From positions 992,001 through 1,056,000 of the forward strand of contig NZ_BSNG01000001.1 of assembly GCF_030159855.1 (NCBI RefSeq): DNA of 64,000 bases. The letters run 5' to 3'. The translations under genes were made by a program, and so were the position numbers. This document shows positions 34,872-43,245 of the stretch, piece by piece. A model generated the notes under the pieces. That model did not search any database, was not told the DNA's origin, and worked only from the letters and a program-made list of their open reading frames with translations. Within the stretch, counting starts at the first letter, position 1; each line of letters starts with the position of its first letter. The stretch is from Devosia yakushimensis. Lineage in GTDB: Bacteria; Pseudomonadota; Alphaproteobacteria; Rhizobiales; Devosiaceae.

Positions 34872-35744
34872 ATGAGCGCCATTTTGGATGCCGTCCCCCC
34901 GGCCGAGGCCGATGAAGCCGAATCCGGTGCGCACCCGATTTTTGCCGGAGCGCCACGGACCGTGGAGTTCAACAAGCTGCGCAAGCGCCTGATGCGCAAT
35001 ATGCGCGAGGCGCTAGACAAGTTTGCCATGGTGCGGCCGGGCGAAAAGTGGCTGGTGGCGCTGTCGGGCGGCAAGGACAGCTATGGCCTCTTGGCGCTGC
35101 TGCTCGATCTCAAATGGCGCGGCCTGTTGCCGGTCGAATTGCTGGCCTGCAATCTCGATCAGGGCCAGCCCAATTTCCCCAAGCATATCCTGCCCGAATT
35201 CCTCAGCGGATTGGGGATTCCACGCCGCATCGAATATCAGGACACCTATTCCATCGTCACCGACAAGCTGCCGGCCGGGGCGACCTATTGCTCGCTGTGC
35301 AGCCGGTTGCGGCGCGGCAATCTCTACCGCATCGCGCGGGAGGAAGGCTGCACGGCGCTGGTGCTGGGGCATCACCGCGACGATAGTCTTGAAACCTTCT
35401 TCATGAACCTTTTTCATGGCGGAAAGCTCGCTGCCATGCCGCCGCGGCTGCTCAATGACGAGGGCGATATCGAGGTCTTGCGCCCGCTGATCTACTGCGC
35501 CGAAAGCGATCTGCAGCGGTTTTCGGACGCCATGGCCTTTCCGATCATCCCCTGCGACCTCTGCGGCAGCCAGGATGGGCTGGAGCGCAACGCGATGAAG
35601 GCCATGCTGAACGACATCGAAAAACGCATGCCGGGCCGCAAGGACGTGATGATCCGTGCGCTGGGCAATATCAATCCAAGCCATATGCTCGATCCGAAAT
35701 TGTTCGATTTTGCAGGGCTGTTCGAACGAAGGACCGGATTATGA
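34872..35744 (+). CDS. ttcA: tRNA 2-thiocytidine(32) synthetase TtcA
   Basis: TtcA uses ATP and a [4Fe-4S] cluster to thiolate cytidine 32 of some tRNAs. The 290-residue protein has the PP-loop SGGKDS at residues 65-70, the CxxC pair Cys140/Cys143 (TYCSLCSRLRRGNLY), the HHRDDSLETFFMNLF motif and a later CDLCGSQ motif. It overlaps the next gene in ATGA, so the two are translationally coupled. A long N-terminal extension of about 30 residues before the core is variable in the family. The gene opens a three-gene rightward region after sbmA. Confidence 0.95.
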   Translation: MSAILDAVPPAEADEAESGAHPIFAGAPRTVEFNKLRKRLMRNMREALDKFAMVRPGEKWLVALSGGKDSYGLLALLLDLKWRGLLPVELLACNLDQGQPNFPKHILPEFLSGLGIPRRIEYQDTYSIVTDKLPAGATYCSLCSRLRRGNLYRIAREEGCTALVLGHHRDDSLETFFMNLFHGGKLAAMPPRLLNDEGDIEVLRPLIYCAESDLQRFSDAMAFPIIPCDLCGSQDGLERNAMKAMLNDIEKRMPGRKDVMIRALGNINPSHMLDPKLFDFAGLFERRTGL

Positions 35745-36559
35745 GTGTTGATATCGGAGCGCTGGCGGGAATTCTGCGGCATGCAGCCAAGGCCGAAATA
35801 CTGCCCCGCTTCCGCCGGCTGGACGCTGGCATGGTCAAGATCAAGACCTCGGCCATCGACCTGGTGACAGAGGCCGACGAGGCCGCCGAGCGCTTCATCA
35901 AGGCCAAGGTTGCCGCACTTGCGCCCGAGGCTTTGTTTGTCGGCGAGGAATCGGTGGCGGCTGATCCGGCCCTGCTGACGGCCCTGGCCGATGCCGATCT
36001 GGCCGTAGTGGTCGACCCGATCGACGGCACGGCCAATTATGCCGCCGGGCTACCGTTGTTCGCAGTGATGGCGGCGGTGGTGTCCAAGGGCGAGACCGTG
36101 GCGGGCATCATCTACGATCCGATGGGCGATGACTGGATGATCGCCGAAAAGGGCAGCGGCACCTGGCTGCGGCGGCCCGATGGCGAAGCTGTGCGGGTGC
36201 AGGTTGCCGAGCCGGCGCCGCTGGCCGACATGCTGGGCTGCGCCTCGGTGGCGTTCATGCCGGCGGGAAGCCGCGCGACCGTGCTGGCCAATTTCGCCAA
36301 GGTGCGGATCGTTTCCAATTACCGCGTGGCGGGGCACGAATATCGCGCCTTCGTTTCCGGCCATACCCATTTCCTGGGCTACAACAAGCTGATGCCCTGG
36401 GATCACCTGGCCGGCACGCTGATGGCGCAGGAAGCCGGCGGCTATGCGGCCCGGCTCGACGGCTCGCCCTATCTGCCCCATCACGTGGATGGCGGGCTGA
36501 TCGTTGCAACCGACAAGGACAGCTGGGAAGCCCTGCGGCGCGAGGTTTTTACCTACTGA
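35741..36559 (+). CDS. inositol monophosphatase family protein
   Basis: A Mg-dependent phosphatase of the IMPase/SuhB superfamily. The 272 residues show the metal-site motifs GEES (68-71) and DPIDGT (92-97), and the second Asp site in KLMPWDHLAGTLMAQEAGGYAA. It may dephosphorylate inositol phosphate, 3'-phosphoadenosine phosphate or a sugar phosphate; sequence alone does not separate these. Its ATG overlaps the ttcA stop (ATGA), so it is co-translated with the tRNA thiolase, a pairing whose meaning is unclear. Confidence 0.9.
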   Translation: MSVDIGALAGILRHAAKAEILPRFRRLDAGMVKIKTSAIDLVTEADEAAERFIKAKVAALAPEALFVGEESVAADPALLTALADADLAVVVDPIDGTANYAAGLPLFAVMAAVVSKGETVAGIIYDPMGDDWMIAEKGSGTWLRRPDGEAVRVQVAEPAPLADMLGCASVAFMPAGSRATVLANFAKVRIVSNYRVAGHEYRAFVSGHTHFLGYNKLMPWDHLAGTLMAQEAGGYAARLDGSPYLPHHVDGGLIVATDKDSWEALRREVFTY

Positions 36560-36566
36560 GGCGGGG

Positions 36567-36668
36567 ATACCCCCCTATAGGGGGAGCAACGTTTGCCACC
36601 TGGGCCTCGATCCAACCCCAACCACCGGCAGATCCCTCCCCCTGTCAGGGGGAGGCTAGGTGGGGGTA
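36567..36668. repeat. paired copy of the interspersed palindromic repeat
   Basis: A short left arm (ATACCCCCCTATAGGGGGAG, 36567-36586) and a full right arm (36633-36668, inner palindrome CTCCCCCT-GTC-AGGGGGAG) flank a 46-base spacer containing CTCGATCCAACCCCAACCA. The spacer resembles those in the 52.5 and 57.0 kb copies. It begins 7 bases after the stop of the phosphatase gene, in the gap before the second ArsR gene. Confidence 0.8.
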
Positions 36669-36712
36669 ACGAGAGCCCCAAATCCTCCCCTCATTGCCCC
36701 CCTTGCTCGACT

Positions 36713-36730
36713 CATAAGTCTGTGCTTATG
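36713..36730. promoter_or_regulatory. putative ArsR operator
   Basis: CATAAG-TCTGTG-CTTATG is a perfect 6-6-6 inverted repeat ending 7 bases before the ATG of the ArsR gene. The position suits autorepression by covering the promoter or start region. It differs from the operator at 12.2 kb, so the two ArsR proteins probably read different sites. Confidence 0.6.
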
Positions 36731-36737
36731 TATCGGC

Positions 36738-37052
36738 ATGAGCGAAACCGATATCTTCAAAGTGCTGGCTGATCCGACGCGCCGGGCGGTGTTCGAGCGG
36801 TTGGCGACGGCCGAGATGACGGCGACCGAGCTGCGGGAAGGTTTTGCCATTTCGCAGCCCGCCATGTCCCAGCATCTTGCCGTATTGCGCGAGGCGGGGC
36901 TGGTGAGCGAACGGCGCGAAGGGCGCTATGTCAATTACCGGATCGAGCCGGCGGGCCTGGCGCCGCTGCATGGCTGGCTGGCGCGTCATCGCGCCTTCTG
37001 GCCTCAGCGGATCGATCACCTCAAAGACCTGCTCAAGGAGATGGACCAATGA
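36738..37052 (+). CDS. ArsR-type winged-helix transcriptional regulator
   Basis: A 104-residue ArsR-type repressor: FKVLADPTRRAVFERLATAEMTATELREGFAISQPAMSQHLAVLREAGLVSERREGRYVNYRI is the full DNA-binding domain, with a W-x-ARHRAFWPQRIDHLKDLLKEM tail. It lacks metal-binding Cys motifs. ATG 36738 follows a perfect inverted repeat; an upstream start at 36660 would run through that operator and add non-homologous residues. It overlaps the SRPBCC gene (ATGA). It is the second ArsR/SRPBCC pair in the window. Confidence 0.93.
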   Translation: MSETDIFKVLADPTRRAVFERLATAEMTATELREGFAISQPAMSQHLAVLREAGLVSERREGRYVNYRIEPAGLAPLHGWLARHRAFWPQRIDHLKDLLKEMDQ

Positions 37053-37396
37053 CGACCGACGCCTTGATCTATGAATGTGCGCTCGATGCTGCGCCGGAAA
37101 AGGTATGGCGGGCCCTGACCATCCCGGAATATCTGGAGCGCTGGCTGGCACCAGAGGCCGAAGCGGGCGGCAAGCTCGATCTGACCGTGCTGGCGGCGGA
37201 GGAAAACAAGTCGCTGAGCTATCACTGGCGCGAGGCCGGGCAGGGTGCGGCCGGCGATGCCGAGGACAGCGTCGTGACCTTCGAGCTCAAGCCCATGGCT
37301 GACGGGCGCACCTGGTTCCGGCTGACCCATGAGCCGGTGGTGATGCCGGTTGCCGCCAATAGCAATCTAGCCGGCCCGCTGATGCTGGCCGCCTAA
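37049..37396 (+). CDS. SRPBCC (AHSA1-type) domain protein, short form
   Basis: The 115-residue protein begins with the AHSA1 signature YECALDAAPEKVWRALTIPEYLERWLAPEA and a central beta section (DSVVTFELKPMADGRTWFRLTHEP). It ends soon after, at NLAGPLMLAA, without the long C-terminal helix common in this fold, so it is about 30-40 residues shorter than usual; it may be natural or slightly truncated. The start overlaps the ArsR stop (ATGA), indicating translational coupling. Function unknown. Confidence 0.85.
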   Translation: MTTDALIYECALDAAPEKVWRALTIPEYLERWLAPEAEAGGKLDLTVLAAEENKSLSYHWREAGQGAAGDAEDSVVTFELKPMADGRTWFRLTHEPVVMPVAANSNLAGPLMLAA

Positions 37397-37434
37397 CCCT
37401 TATTCAAAATCTCAGAGCAGAACGGAGTTCGCCG

Positions 37435-38064
37435 ATGCGCGACATGATGCAACTCGTCCCTATGGTGGTCGAGCAATCCAACCGCGGGGAGCGGTCTTTC
37501 GATATCTATTCGCGCCTGTTGCGCGAGCGGATCATTTTCGTCAATGGCGAGATCGAGGACAATATGGCCGCGCTGGTCTGCGCCCAATTGCTGTTCCTCG
37601 AGGCTGAAAACCCCAAAAAGGAGATCAGCCTCTATATCAACTCGCCCGGTGGCGTGGTGACCTCGGCTCTGGCCATGTATGACACCATGCAGTTCATCAA
37701 GGCGCCGGTGGGCACGCTTTGCATGGGCATGGCCATGTCGGCGGGCTCGTTCCTGCTGATGGCCGGGGAGGCCGGCAGCCGCATCTGCCTGCCCAATGCC
37801 TCGATCATGCTGCACCAGCCCAGCGGCGGCTATCAGGGCAAGGTCACCGATATCGTGCTGCATGCCGAGGAAAGCCAGCGGCTGAAGCGCCGCATGCACA
37901 ATCTCTATGCCAAGCATTGCGGGCGCACTTATGAGGAGGTGGAGGCCGCACTGGAGCGCGACCACTTCATGACGCCCGAACAGGCCAAAGACTGGGGCCT
38001 GGTCGATCATGTCTATCACGACCGGGGAGAGTTCGAGGCGCTGCCGCGCCCCGAGCAGGATTAG
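37435..38064 (+). CDS. clpP: ClpP-type ATP-dependent protease subunit
   Basis: A serine protease subunit that forms a 14-mer chamber fed by ClpX or ClpA. The 209 residues contain the catalytic triad Ser102 (MAMSAGSFLLMAG), His127 (IMLHQPSGG) and Asp176 (ERDHFMT), with the N-terminal RSFDIYSRLLRERIIFVNGEI of the family. The nucleophile context differs from the usual QAASMGAFLL, and neither tig nor clpX is adjacent, so it is probably an extra ClpP paralogue (Hyphomicrobiales often have several) rather than the main clpX partner. Start ATG 37435 is preceded by GAACGGAG. Confidence 0.93.
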   Translation: MRDMMQLVPMVVEQSNRGERSFDIYSRLLRERIIFVNGEIEDNMAALVCAQLLFLEAENPKKEISLYINSPGGVVTSALAMYDTMQFIKAPVGTLCMGMAMSAGSFLLMAGEAGSRICLPNASIMLHQPSGGYQGKVTDIVLHAEESQRLKRRMHNLYAKHCGRTYEEVEAALERDHFMTPEQAKDWGLVDHVYHDRGEFEALPRPEQD

Positions 38065-38065
38065 A

Positions 38066-38110
38066 GCATGTCTACCGAAAGTGGTTACCGGTTTCGGGAT
38101 AAAGACATGC
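38066..38110. repeat. 45-bp palindromic repeat between clpP and a transporter gene
   Basis: Outer arms GCATGTCT / AGACATGC and inner arms CCGAAA / TTTCGG form an imperfect palindrome that fills the gap between two convergent genes. It closely resembles an interspersed palindrome common in Hyphomicrobiales genomes (from memory, not searched). It may also terminate both transcripts. Confidence 0.7.
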
Positions 38111-38113
38111 GCT

Positions 38114-39367
38114 TTAGTGAGCGGCGTGATGGCTCATATCGGTGTGGGCGTGTTCGGTGCCCACGCCGAACAGGCGCCCATTCTCGGCGATCAGGATGAA
38201 GACCAGCGATAGCACGCCCATGGCGAAATAGCCGCCGGCAACGGGGACCACTGTGCCGTTGAACTGCTGGCCGATAAAGCTGCCGATCAGCGCGCCACCG
38301 ACGGTCTGGATGAAGCCGAAAACGGCGGAGGCCGTGCCCGCCACCGAGCCCAGGGGTTCCATGGACAGCGAGTTCATGTTCGAGGCGGCCCAGCCGAAGC
38401 AGAACATGATCACCGACAGGATTGGCAGGAACAGCCAGATCGGCAGCAGGTTCAGCAGCGCCAGGATCAGCCAGATGGCGCTCATGCCGGTGAAGACCAG
38501 CATGGCGCCATGCGACAGCCGCCGCATGCCAACCCGCGAGACGATGCGCGAATTGGTGAAGGACGAGACCGCCATCAGCGCAGCCACGGCCGCGAAGGCA
38601 ACTGGGAAATAGACGCCCAGGCCATAGATATCGACATAGATCTGCTGCGACGAGCTGATGAAGCCGAACAGGGCGGCGAAGGTAAAGGTGCCCGCCAGGC
38701 CATAGCAGAACGCGACGCGGTTGGTGACGACGATACGGAAGCCATCGATGATGGCGCTGACCGTCAGCGGGCGGCGATTGCCCAGGGCCAGGGTTTCGGG
38801 CAGGCGGAAAAAGGCCCAGATGCCAAAGACGGCGGCGAGGCCACCCATAAAGAGGAAAATGGTCTGCCACGGTCCGGTCAACAGCAGGACCTGGCCGATG
38901 CCTGGCGCGATGATGGGGATGGCCATGAACACCATGAAGGTCAGCGACATCACTTCGGCCATAGCGCGGCCCGAATACATGTCGCGCACGATGGATGTGG
39001 CGATGACGCGCGTTCCGGCGGCACCCAGACCCTGCAGGAAGCGGAAGGCCAGCAGCACGCCGAAGCTTGGCGAGAAGACAGCGGCGACGGCAGCGATGAT
39101 GTAGACGACGATGCCAATCAGCAGCGGCGCGCGGCGGCCGAAGCGATCGGACAGGGGCCCGAAGGCGAGCTGGGCCAGGCCAAAGCCCATCATATAGGCG
39201 GAAATGACGAACTGGCGCTCATTTTCGCTGCTGATCCCCAGGGCTTCGCCCATATAGGGCAGGGCAGGCAGCATGACGTCGATGGCCAGTGCGTTGAGCG
39301 CCATCAGGGCGGCCATAAGGGCAATGAATTCAGGGCGGGACAGAACCCGCGAAAAATGATCGGACAT
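38114..39367 (-). CDS. Bcr/CflA-family multidrug efflux MFS transporter
   Basis: A 417-residue MFS protein with 12 predicted helices and the Bcr/CflA signature: ALAIDVMLPALPYMGEALG in helix 1, GFGLAQLAFGPLSDRFGRRAPLLIG (motif A) and FRFLQGLGAAGTRVIATSIVRDMY (motif C region). It ends in an H-rich tail (TEHAHTDMSHHAAH). Members export chloramphenicol, bicyclomycin or other compounds; the substrate here is unknown. It lies downstream of another MFS gene, separated by a 13-bp hairpin, so is probably transcribed separately. Confidence 0.9.
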   Translation of the reverse strand: MSDHFSRVLSRPEFIALMAALMALNALAIDVMLPALPYMGEALGISSENERQFVISAYMMGFGLAQLAFGPLSDRFGRRAPLLIGIVVYIIAAVAAVFSPSFGVLLAFRFLQGLGAAGTRVIATSIVRDMYSGRAMAEVMSLTFMVFMAIPIIAPGIGQVLLLTGPWQTIFLFMGGLAAVFGIWAFFRLPETLALGNRRPLTVSAIIDGFRIVVTNRVAFCYGLAGTFTFAALFGFISSSQQIYVDIYGLGVYFPVAFAAVAALMAVSSFTNSRIVSRVGMRRLSHGAMLVFTGMSAIWLILALLNLLPIWLFLPILSVIMFCFGWAASNMNSLSMEPLGSVAGTASAVFGFIQTVGGALIGSFIGQQFNGTVVPVAGGYFAMGVLSLVFILIAENGRLFGVGTEHAHTDMSHHAAH

Positions 39368-39414
39368 GAATGATTCTCGGGGAGACCGCGAGCGACCGCG
39401 CGGCGAAAAAGGTG

Positions 39415-39443
39415 AAGCGGACCATGAACCTCATGGTCCGCTT
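39415..39443 (-). terminator. terminator of the second MFS gene
   Basis: A perfect 13-bp stem (AAGCGGACCATGA / TCATGGTCCGCTT, loop of three) lies 30 bases past the stop of the leftward MFS gene at 39474-40691. On the minus strand it is followed by CACCTTTTT. Confidence 0.85.
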
Positions 39444-39473
39444 TGGCAAGGCTTCAATCGGCAAATGACGATG

Positions 39474-40691
39474 TCAGGCCGGCTTCAGGCCGAAGCTTGG
39501 CGCCGATTGCTCGTTGATCGGCAGATGCAGCGCCGCCGAGCCCAGTCCGAGCAGAATGCCCAGATACCAGACCAGGTCGTAATGGCCGGTCAGGTCGAAA
39601 GCCACGCCCCCTAGCCAGACGCCCATGAATGAGCCGAGCTGGTGGCTGAAGAAGGCGACGCCATAAAGCATGCCCATATAGCGCGGACCGAAAAAGACCG
39701 AGACCAGCCCGGCCGTCGGCGGCACGGTCGACAGCCAGAGCAAGCCCATGGAGGCAGCGAAGGCATAGGCGGTGATTTCGCTGACCGGGAACAGCATGAA
39801 CAGCCCGATGGCGATCGCGCGCAGGAAATAGATGCTTGCCAGCAGGATCTGCTTGGGTACCCGGCCGCCGAGATAGCCGGCGAGCAGGCTGCCGGCGACA
39901 TTGAATATGCCGATGACGGCAATGGTCCAGCTCCCCACATCGGGCGAGAGCCCGCATTGCACCAGATAGGCGGGCATGTGGACGTTGATAAAGGCGAGGT
40001 GGAAGCCGCAGACGAAGAAGCCGATCACCAGCAGGCGATAGGAGCCATGGCCCCAGGCTCGGGAGAGGGCCTGCATGAACGGCATGTCGACTTGGCCGGC
40101 AGGCCGTTCGGTGCGGCCCCGCAGCGCATAGGACAGCGGGATGATCAGCAGCAGCATGGCGCCGAGATAGATCAGCGCGGTCTGCCAGCCGAAGGCATTG
40201 ATGAAGCCCTGGCTGATGGGGGCGAAGGCAAATTGCCCGAATGACGACGCGGCGGTGGCGATGCCGAAGATAAAGCTGCGCTTCTCGGCAGGCACCGAGC
40301 GGCCAAAGGCGGCCATGACGACGCTGAACGAACAGACGGCGATGCCCACGCCGGTAATGACACCGGCCGTCAGGTACATGATTGGCGCATTGGGCGAGAA
40401 GGCCATGAGAACGACGCCAAGGGCATAGAGAGCGGCGCCGGCGGCCACGGTGCGGGCCGTTCCGACCCGGTCGGCAAAGGCGCCGGCAAAGGGCTGGGCA
40501 ATGCCCCAGGCCAGGTTCTGAATGGCCATGGCCAGGCCCCAACCCTCGCGGCTGAGGCCCAGGTCCGCCGTCATCGGCAAGGTGAACAGGCCGAAACTGG
40601 TTCGCACGCCATTGCCGATGGCGGCGATGATGCACCCGGCGATGATAATGGCGATCAGGGGAACAGCGGGGCGAAGGGCCGATGAGGTCAT
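39474..40691 (-). CDS. MFS transporter
   Basis: A 405-residue major-facilitator protein with 12 helices (VPLIAIIIAGCIIAAIGNGVRTSFGLFTLPM at the start; AFADRVGTARTVAAGAAL in loop 2-3; FSVVMAAFGRSVPAEKRS). The arrangement resembles the OFA/monocarboxylate or YbfB-like group, but the substrate cannot be assigned. Divergent from the Dabb gene across a 148-base gap. Confidence 0.88.
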   Translation of the reverse strand: MTSSALRPAVPLIAIIIAGCIIAAIGNGVRTSFGLFTLPMTADLGLSREGWGLAMAIQNLAWGIAQPFAGAFADRVGTARTVAAGAALYALGVVLMAFSPNAPIMYLTAGVITGVGIAVCSFSVVMAAFGRSVPAEKRSFIFGIATAASSFGQFAFAPISQGFINAFGWQTALIYLGAMLLLIIPLSYALRGRTERPAGQVDMPFMQALSRAWGHGSYRLLVIGFFVCGFHLAFINVHMPAYLVQCGLSPDVGSWTIAVIGIFNVAGSLLAGYLGGRVPKQILLASIYFLRAIAIGLFMLFPVSEITAYAFAASMGLLWLSTVPPTAGLVSVFFGPRYMGMLYGVAFFSHQLGSFMGVWLGGVAFDLTGHYDLVWYLGILLGLGSAALHLPINEQSAPSFGLKPA

Positions 40692-40839
40692 GGTCGGATA
40701 TCCAGCGTGGATGTCCTATCTACGCCCGCGACATCATCACGCAAAGCAATATTGCTGAATGGGATCTATCAAGACCAGTGATGACTTGACGCATAGGTCA
40801 ATCGCACCGACAACTCGCGCGTCTATCCGGGAGCCCATA

Positions 40840-41133
40840 TTGATCCGCCACATCGTCTTCTTTACGGCCAAGTCCAGCGACGATCTCGATGCCATTTGCG
40901 AGGGCCTGTCGCTGCTGGGGACCATTCCGCATAGCAGCCATTTCGAGGTATCGCGCAACAGCAAGGTGGATCAGATATCCAACGAGGTGGATGTCGTGGT
41001 CTATGCCGAATTCGCCGATGCCGCGTCACTCGCGGCCTATAAGGCGCACCCGACCTATGCCGAAGCCACGCGGCGCGTCCGGCCGCTGCGTGAATTGCGG
41101 TTGTCGGCAGATTTCGAGGCGCAACCGGGGTGA
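40840..41133 (+). CDS. Dabb (stress-responsive alpha/beta barrel) protein
   Basis: A 97-residue dimeric alpha/beta-barrel protein: IRHIVFFTAKSSDDLDAI at the start and VVYAEFADAASLAAYKAHPTYAEA are the hallmark Dabb segments. The start is TTG at 40840, chosen because Dabb proteins begin with MIRHIV and a GGGAG lies about 6 bases upstream; no ATG stands nearby. It overlaps the next gene in GTGA, so is translationally coupled to it. Dabb proteins include stress proteins and small enzymes; its function is unknown. Confidence 0.85.
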   Translation: MIRHIVFFTAKSSDDLDAICEGLSLLGTIPHSSHFEVSRNSKVDQISNEVDVVVYAEFADAASLAAYKAHPTYAEATRRVRPLRELRLSADFEAQPG

Positions 41134-42104
41134 GTCTCGTTACGCTGCGGCGCACTGCCTATGACAAGGTCGCTGCTATCGCTTCCGCGATGGCAACGGT
41201 CCATGGCAGCGTCGCGGTCGTGTTGGGCGGGGCGGCCGAAGGCGAGGTCTGGGTCGATGACGCAGACCAGCCGCGTGTGGCCGTCATTGAAGGCCCTGAA
41301 GGCGTTTATCTCGTGGGCCGCTGTCCTTCGGCAGAGGTCGCTTCGGCCATCCGGGACCAGCTTGACGATTGGGTCTACCTCCATGTCGATCCGGTCCAGC
41401 GAGCGGGCATCGAGCAGGTTCTGCCCAACGACGCCATGCTGGTCCATCCCCGGCTGACCTTCGCCATCGTGCCCGGACCTGGTCCCATGCCGGCAATGCC
41501 TGCGGGCTATCGATTGATCGTCGACGGCGATGGGCTGGGGCAGCGCATCTATGCTGGAGACGTTGAGGTAAGTCGTTGCCTGCCCGATCTTGTTATCGGG
41601 CAACGCGCCGAGATGGGGGTCTGGACCCATCCTGGTCACCGGCGGCGTGGCCTGGCAAGACTTGCGGCGCGGGCCTGCCTTGCGGCAGCGCACGGCCAAG
41701 GCATTGTTGCGATGGGCTGGCATTGCCACGCTTCCAACCGTGGCTCGATAGGCCTGGCCCGCCAGATCGGCGCGGGGGAGCCGGTGGAGACATTGGCCTA
41801 TAGCGCAAGCCTGCCGGCGGAGAATGTGGATGATCTGCCGGCAGCTGAATGGCAGCGGCTGGCTGAGCATTTTGCGAAGAAGCGTAGCACTATCGCCTGG
41901 CTGGGATTTCACGCGGCCTGCGCCTGGGCGGCGGCCGGGGCGGACGAGGCCGCACTGGAAGCGGTGGAACAGCTTGTTGCCGACGGCTGGTCGGGGTCGC
42001 CGCAATGGTTGGCCGGGCACTGGGCCCTGGCCGGCATCGCGGATCATCCGCGCATGCTGGGGGCGATAGAGGCGCTAGAAAAGCAAAAGGCCCCACCGGG
42101 TTAG
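41130..42104 (+). CDS. two-part GNAT-family acetyltransferase
   Basis: A 324-residue protein with an unassigned N-terminal domain (about 1-125, EGPEGVYLVGRCPSAEVASAIRDQL) and a GNAT-like C-terminal section (AEMGVWTHPGHRRRGLARLAARACLAAAHGQGIVAMGWHCHASNRGSIGLARQIG), then an Ala/Trp-rich helical tail (about 240-324). GTG 41130 overlaps the Dabb stop. The arrangement resembles FR47-type GNATs with an N-terminal GNAT-like half. The substrate is unknown. The end of the gene overlaps the terminator hairpin of the convergent grxD. Confidence 0.8.
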   Translation: MSLVTLRRTAYDKVAAIASAMATVHGSVAVVLGGAAEGEVWVDDADQPRVAVIEGPEGVYLVGRCPSAEVASAIRDQLDDWVYLHVDPVQRAGIEQVLPNDAMLVHPRLTFAIVPGPGPMPAMPAGYRLIVDGDGLGQRIYAGDVEVSRCLPDLVIGQRAEMGVWTHPGHRRRGLARLAARACLAAAHGQGIVAMGWHCHASNRGSIGLARQIGAGEPVETLAYSASLPAENVDDLPAAEWQRLAEHFAKKRSTIAWLGFHAACAWAAAGADEAALEAVEQLVADGWSGSPQWLAGHWALAGIADHPRMLGAIEALEKQKAPPG

Positions 42105-42115
42105 GGTAGGGCCTT
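42087..42115 (-). terminator. terminator of the grxD-side transcript
   Basis: AAGGCCC (42087-42093) pairs with GGGCCTT (42109-42115). On the minus strand the stem is followed by TTGCTTTT, fitting a terminator of the leftward purine cluster. It contains the stop of the convergent acetyltransferase gene in its loop. Confidence 0.65.
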
Positions 42116-42134
42116 CTCAGCTTGATTCAAGAAA

Positions 42135-42470
42135 TCAGGCGGACTGCTTGACCGCGATGCCGGCGCTTTCGAGGTGAGTCTGCAGTTCACCGGCCTGGAA
42201 CATTTCGCGGACGATATCGGCGCCGCCGACGAATTCGCCCTTCACATAGAGCTGGGGAATAGTAGGCCAATTGGTATAGGCCTTGATGCCGTCGCGCAGT
42301 TCGGCGCTTTCCAGCACGTTGGCGCTGTCATAGTCGACGCCGAGATAGTTCAGAATCTGGACGACCTGACCGGAAAAGCCGCATTGCGGAAAATCCGGCG
42401 TGCCCTTCATGAACAGAAAGACGTCGTTGTTCTTCACCTTGTCGTCGATGAATGCGTTGATGTCGGTCAT
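42135..42470 (-). CDS. grxD: monothiol glutaredoxin GrxD (CGFS type)
   Basis: A 111-residue CGFS glutaredoxin that binds a [2Fe-2S] cluster and delivers it with BolA-type partners. The active-site Cys30 is in PQCGFSGQVVQIL, followed by the glutathione-binding WPTIPQLYVKGEFVGGADIV. It is the last gene of the leftward purine cluster, 1.1 kb after bolA; the order bolA...grxD is typical for Alphaproteobacteria. A terminator follows. Confidence 0.97.
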   Translation of the reverse strand: MTDINAFIDDKVKNNDVFLFMKGTPDFPQCGFSGQVVQILNYLGVDYDSANVLESAELRDGIKAYTNWPTIPQLYVKGEFVGGADIVREMFQAGELQTHLESAGIAVKQSA

Positions 42471-42596
42471 TGCGGCAGCCTTTCTTGGGTCCGGGGGAGG
42501 CCGGGAAAATCGTTGGTCAATAAATAGGAGCTTGGCGCGGCGCTGTCGAGGCCTGCCATCGCCATTTGCCGATCAAGCCTTGTCGATGGGAACGGG

Positions 42597-43223
42597 CTAA
42601 AGGCGCGCGGCGATCCAGGGATGGCTGGTGAAGTCGTCGATCGTGTTGAACAGCACCGCCTCCCAGCCGGCCGCGCGAGCACCGTCGATGACTTTGGGCG
42701 TGTCATCGAAGAAAAGCGGCGGTTCGGTTTGCGGGCCGATCTTGCTCATGGCGAAGTCGAAGAAAGCAGGGTCGGGTTTTCGCACGCCGATGCGAGCCGA
42801 ATAGAACATGTCATCGAACAGCTCATTGAGACCCAGATGGCTCCAGAGCCAACTGGCGCGCAGATGTTCCTGATTGGTAGCGATATAGAGGCGAATGTCG
42901 CTTTTGCGCTTGAGTTGGCGGATGCCGTCAAGGAGCGGCTGGTTGAGCTCGCTGTCGTTGATCAGCCAGTAATGATGGAAAGCGATCGGCGAGCCTTTAT
43001 AGCCGAGCGAGGGCAGCCGGCGCTCAAGGGCATCGATAACCGACATTTCGCCGGTGACGACCTTCTTGACGAAAATATCGTAGATGAATTCGTCGACGAA
43101 CCGCTTTGACTCCACGCCCATATCGGCCAGCAGGTTCGTATCCCAGCGACGGGTCAGGTCGGGGCGAGCATGGAAGCCGTGGATCAGTACGCCGTCGATG
43201 TCGAAGAAAACCGCGCGAGTCAT
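42597..43223 (-). CDS. HAD-family hydrolase
   Basis: A 208-residue HAD-superfamily phosphatase with motif I FFDIDGVL (nucleophile Asp), motif II (IATNQEHLRA), a Lys motif near IGVRKPDPAFF and acidic motif IV (PLFFDDTPKVIDGARAAGW). It fits the YjjG/haloacid-dehalogenase-like group. The ATG at 43223 gives the usual start (TRAVFFDIDG); the earlier in-frame ATG lies within the upstream gene. It stands between the small DUF gene and grxD on the same strand, but what it hydrolyses is unknown. Confidence 0.88.
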   Translation of the reverse strand: MTRAVFFDIDGVLIHGFHARPDLTRRWDTNLLADMGVESKRFVDEFIYDIFVKKVVTGEMSVIDALERRLPSLGYKGSPIAFHHYWLINDSELNQPLLDGIRQLKRKSDIRLYIATNQEHLRASWLWSHLGLNELFDDMFYSARIGVRKPDPAFFDFAMSKIGPQTEPPLFFDDTPKVIDGARAAGWEAVLFNTIDDFTSHPWIAARL

Positions 43224-43245
43224 GCGGACTCCATGTGATGTGGAC

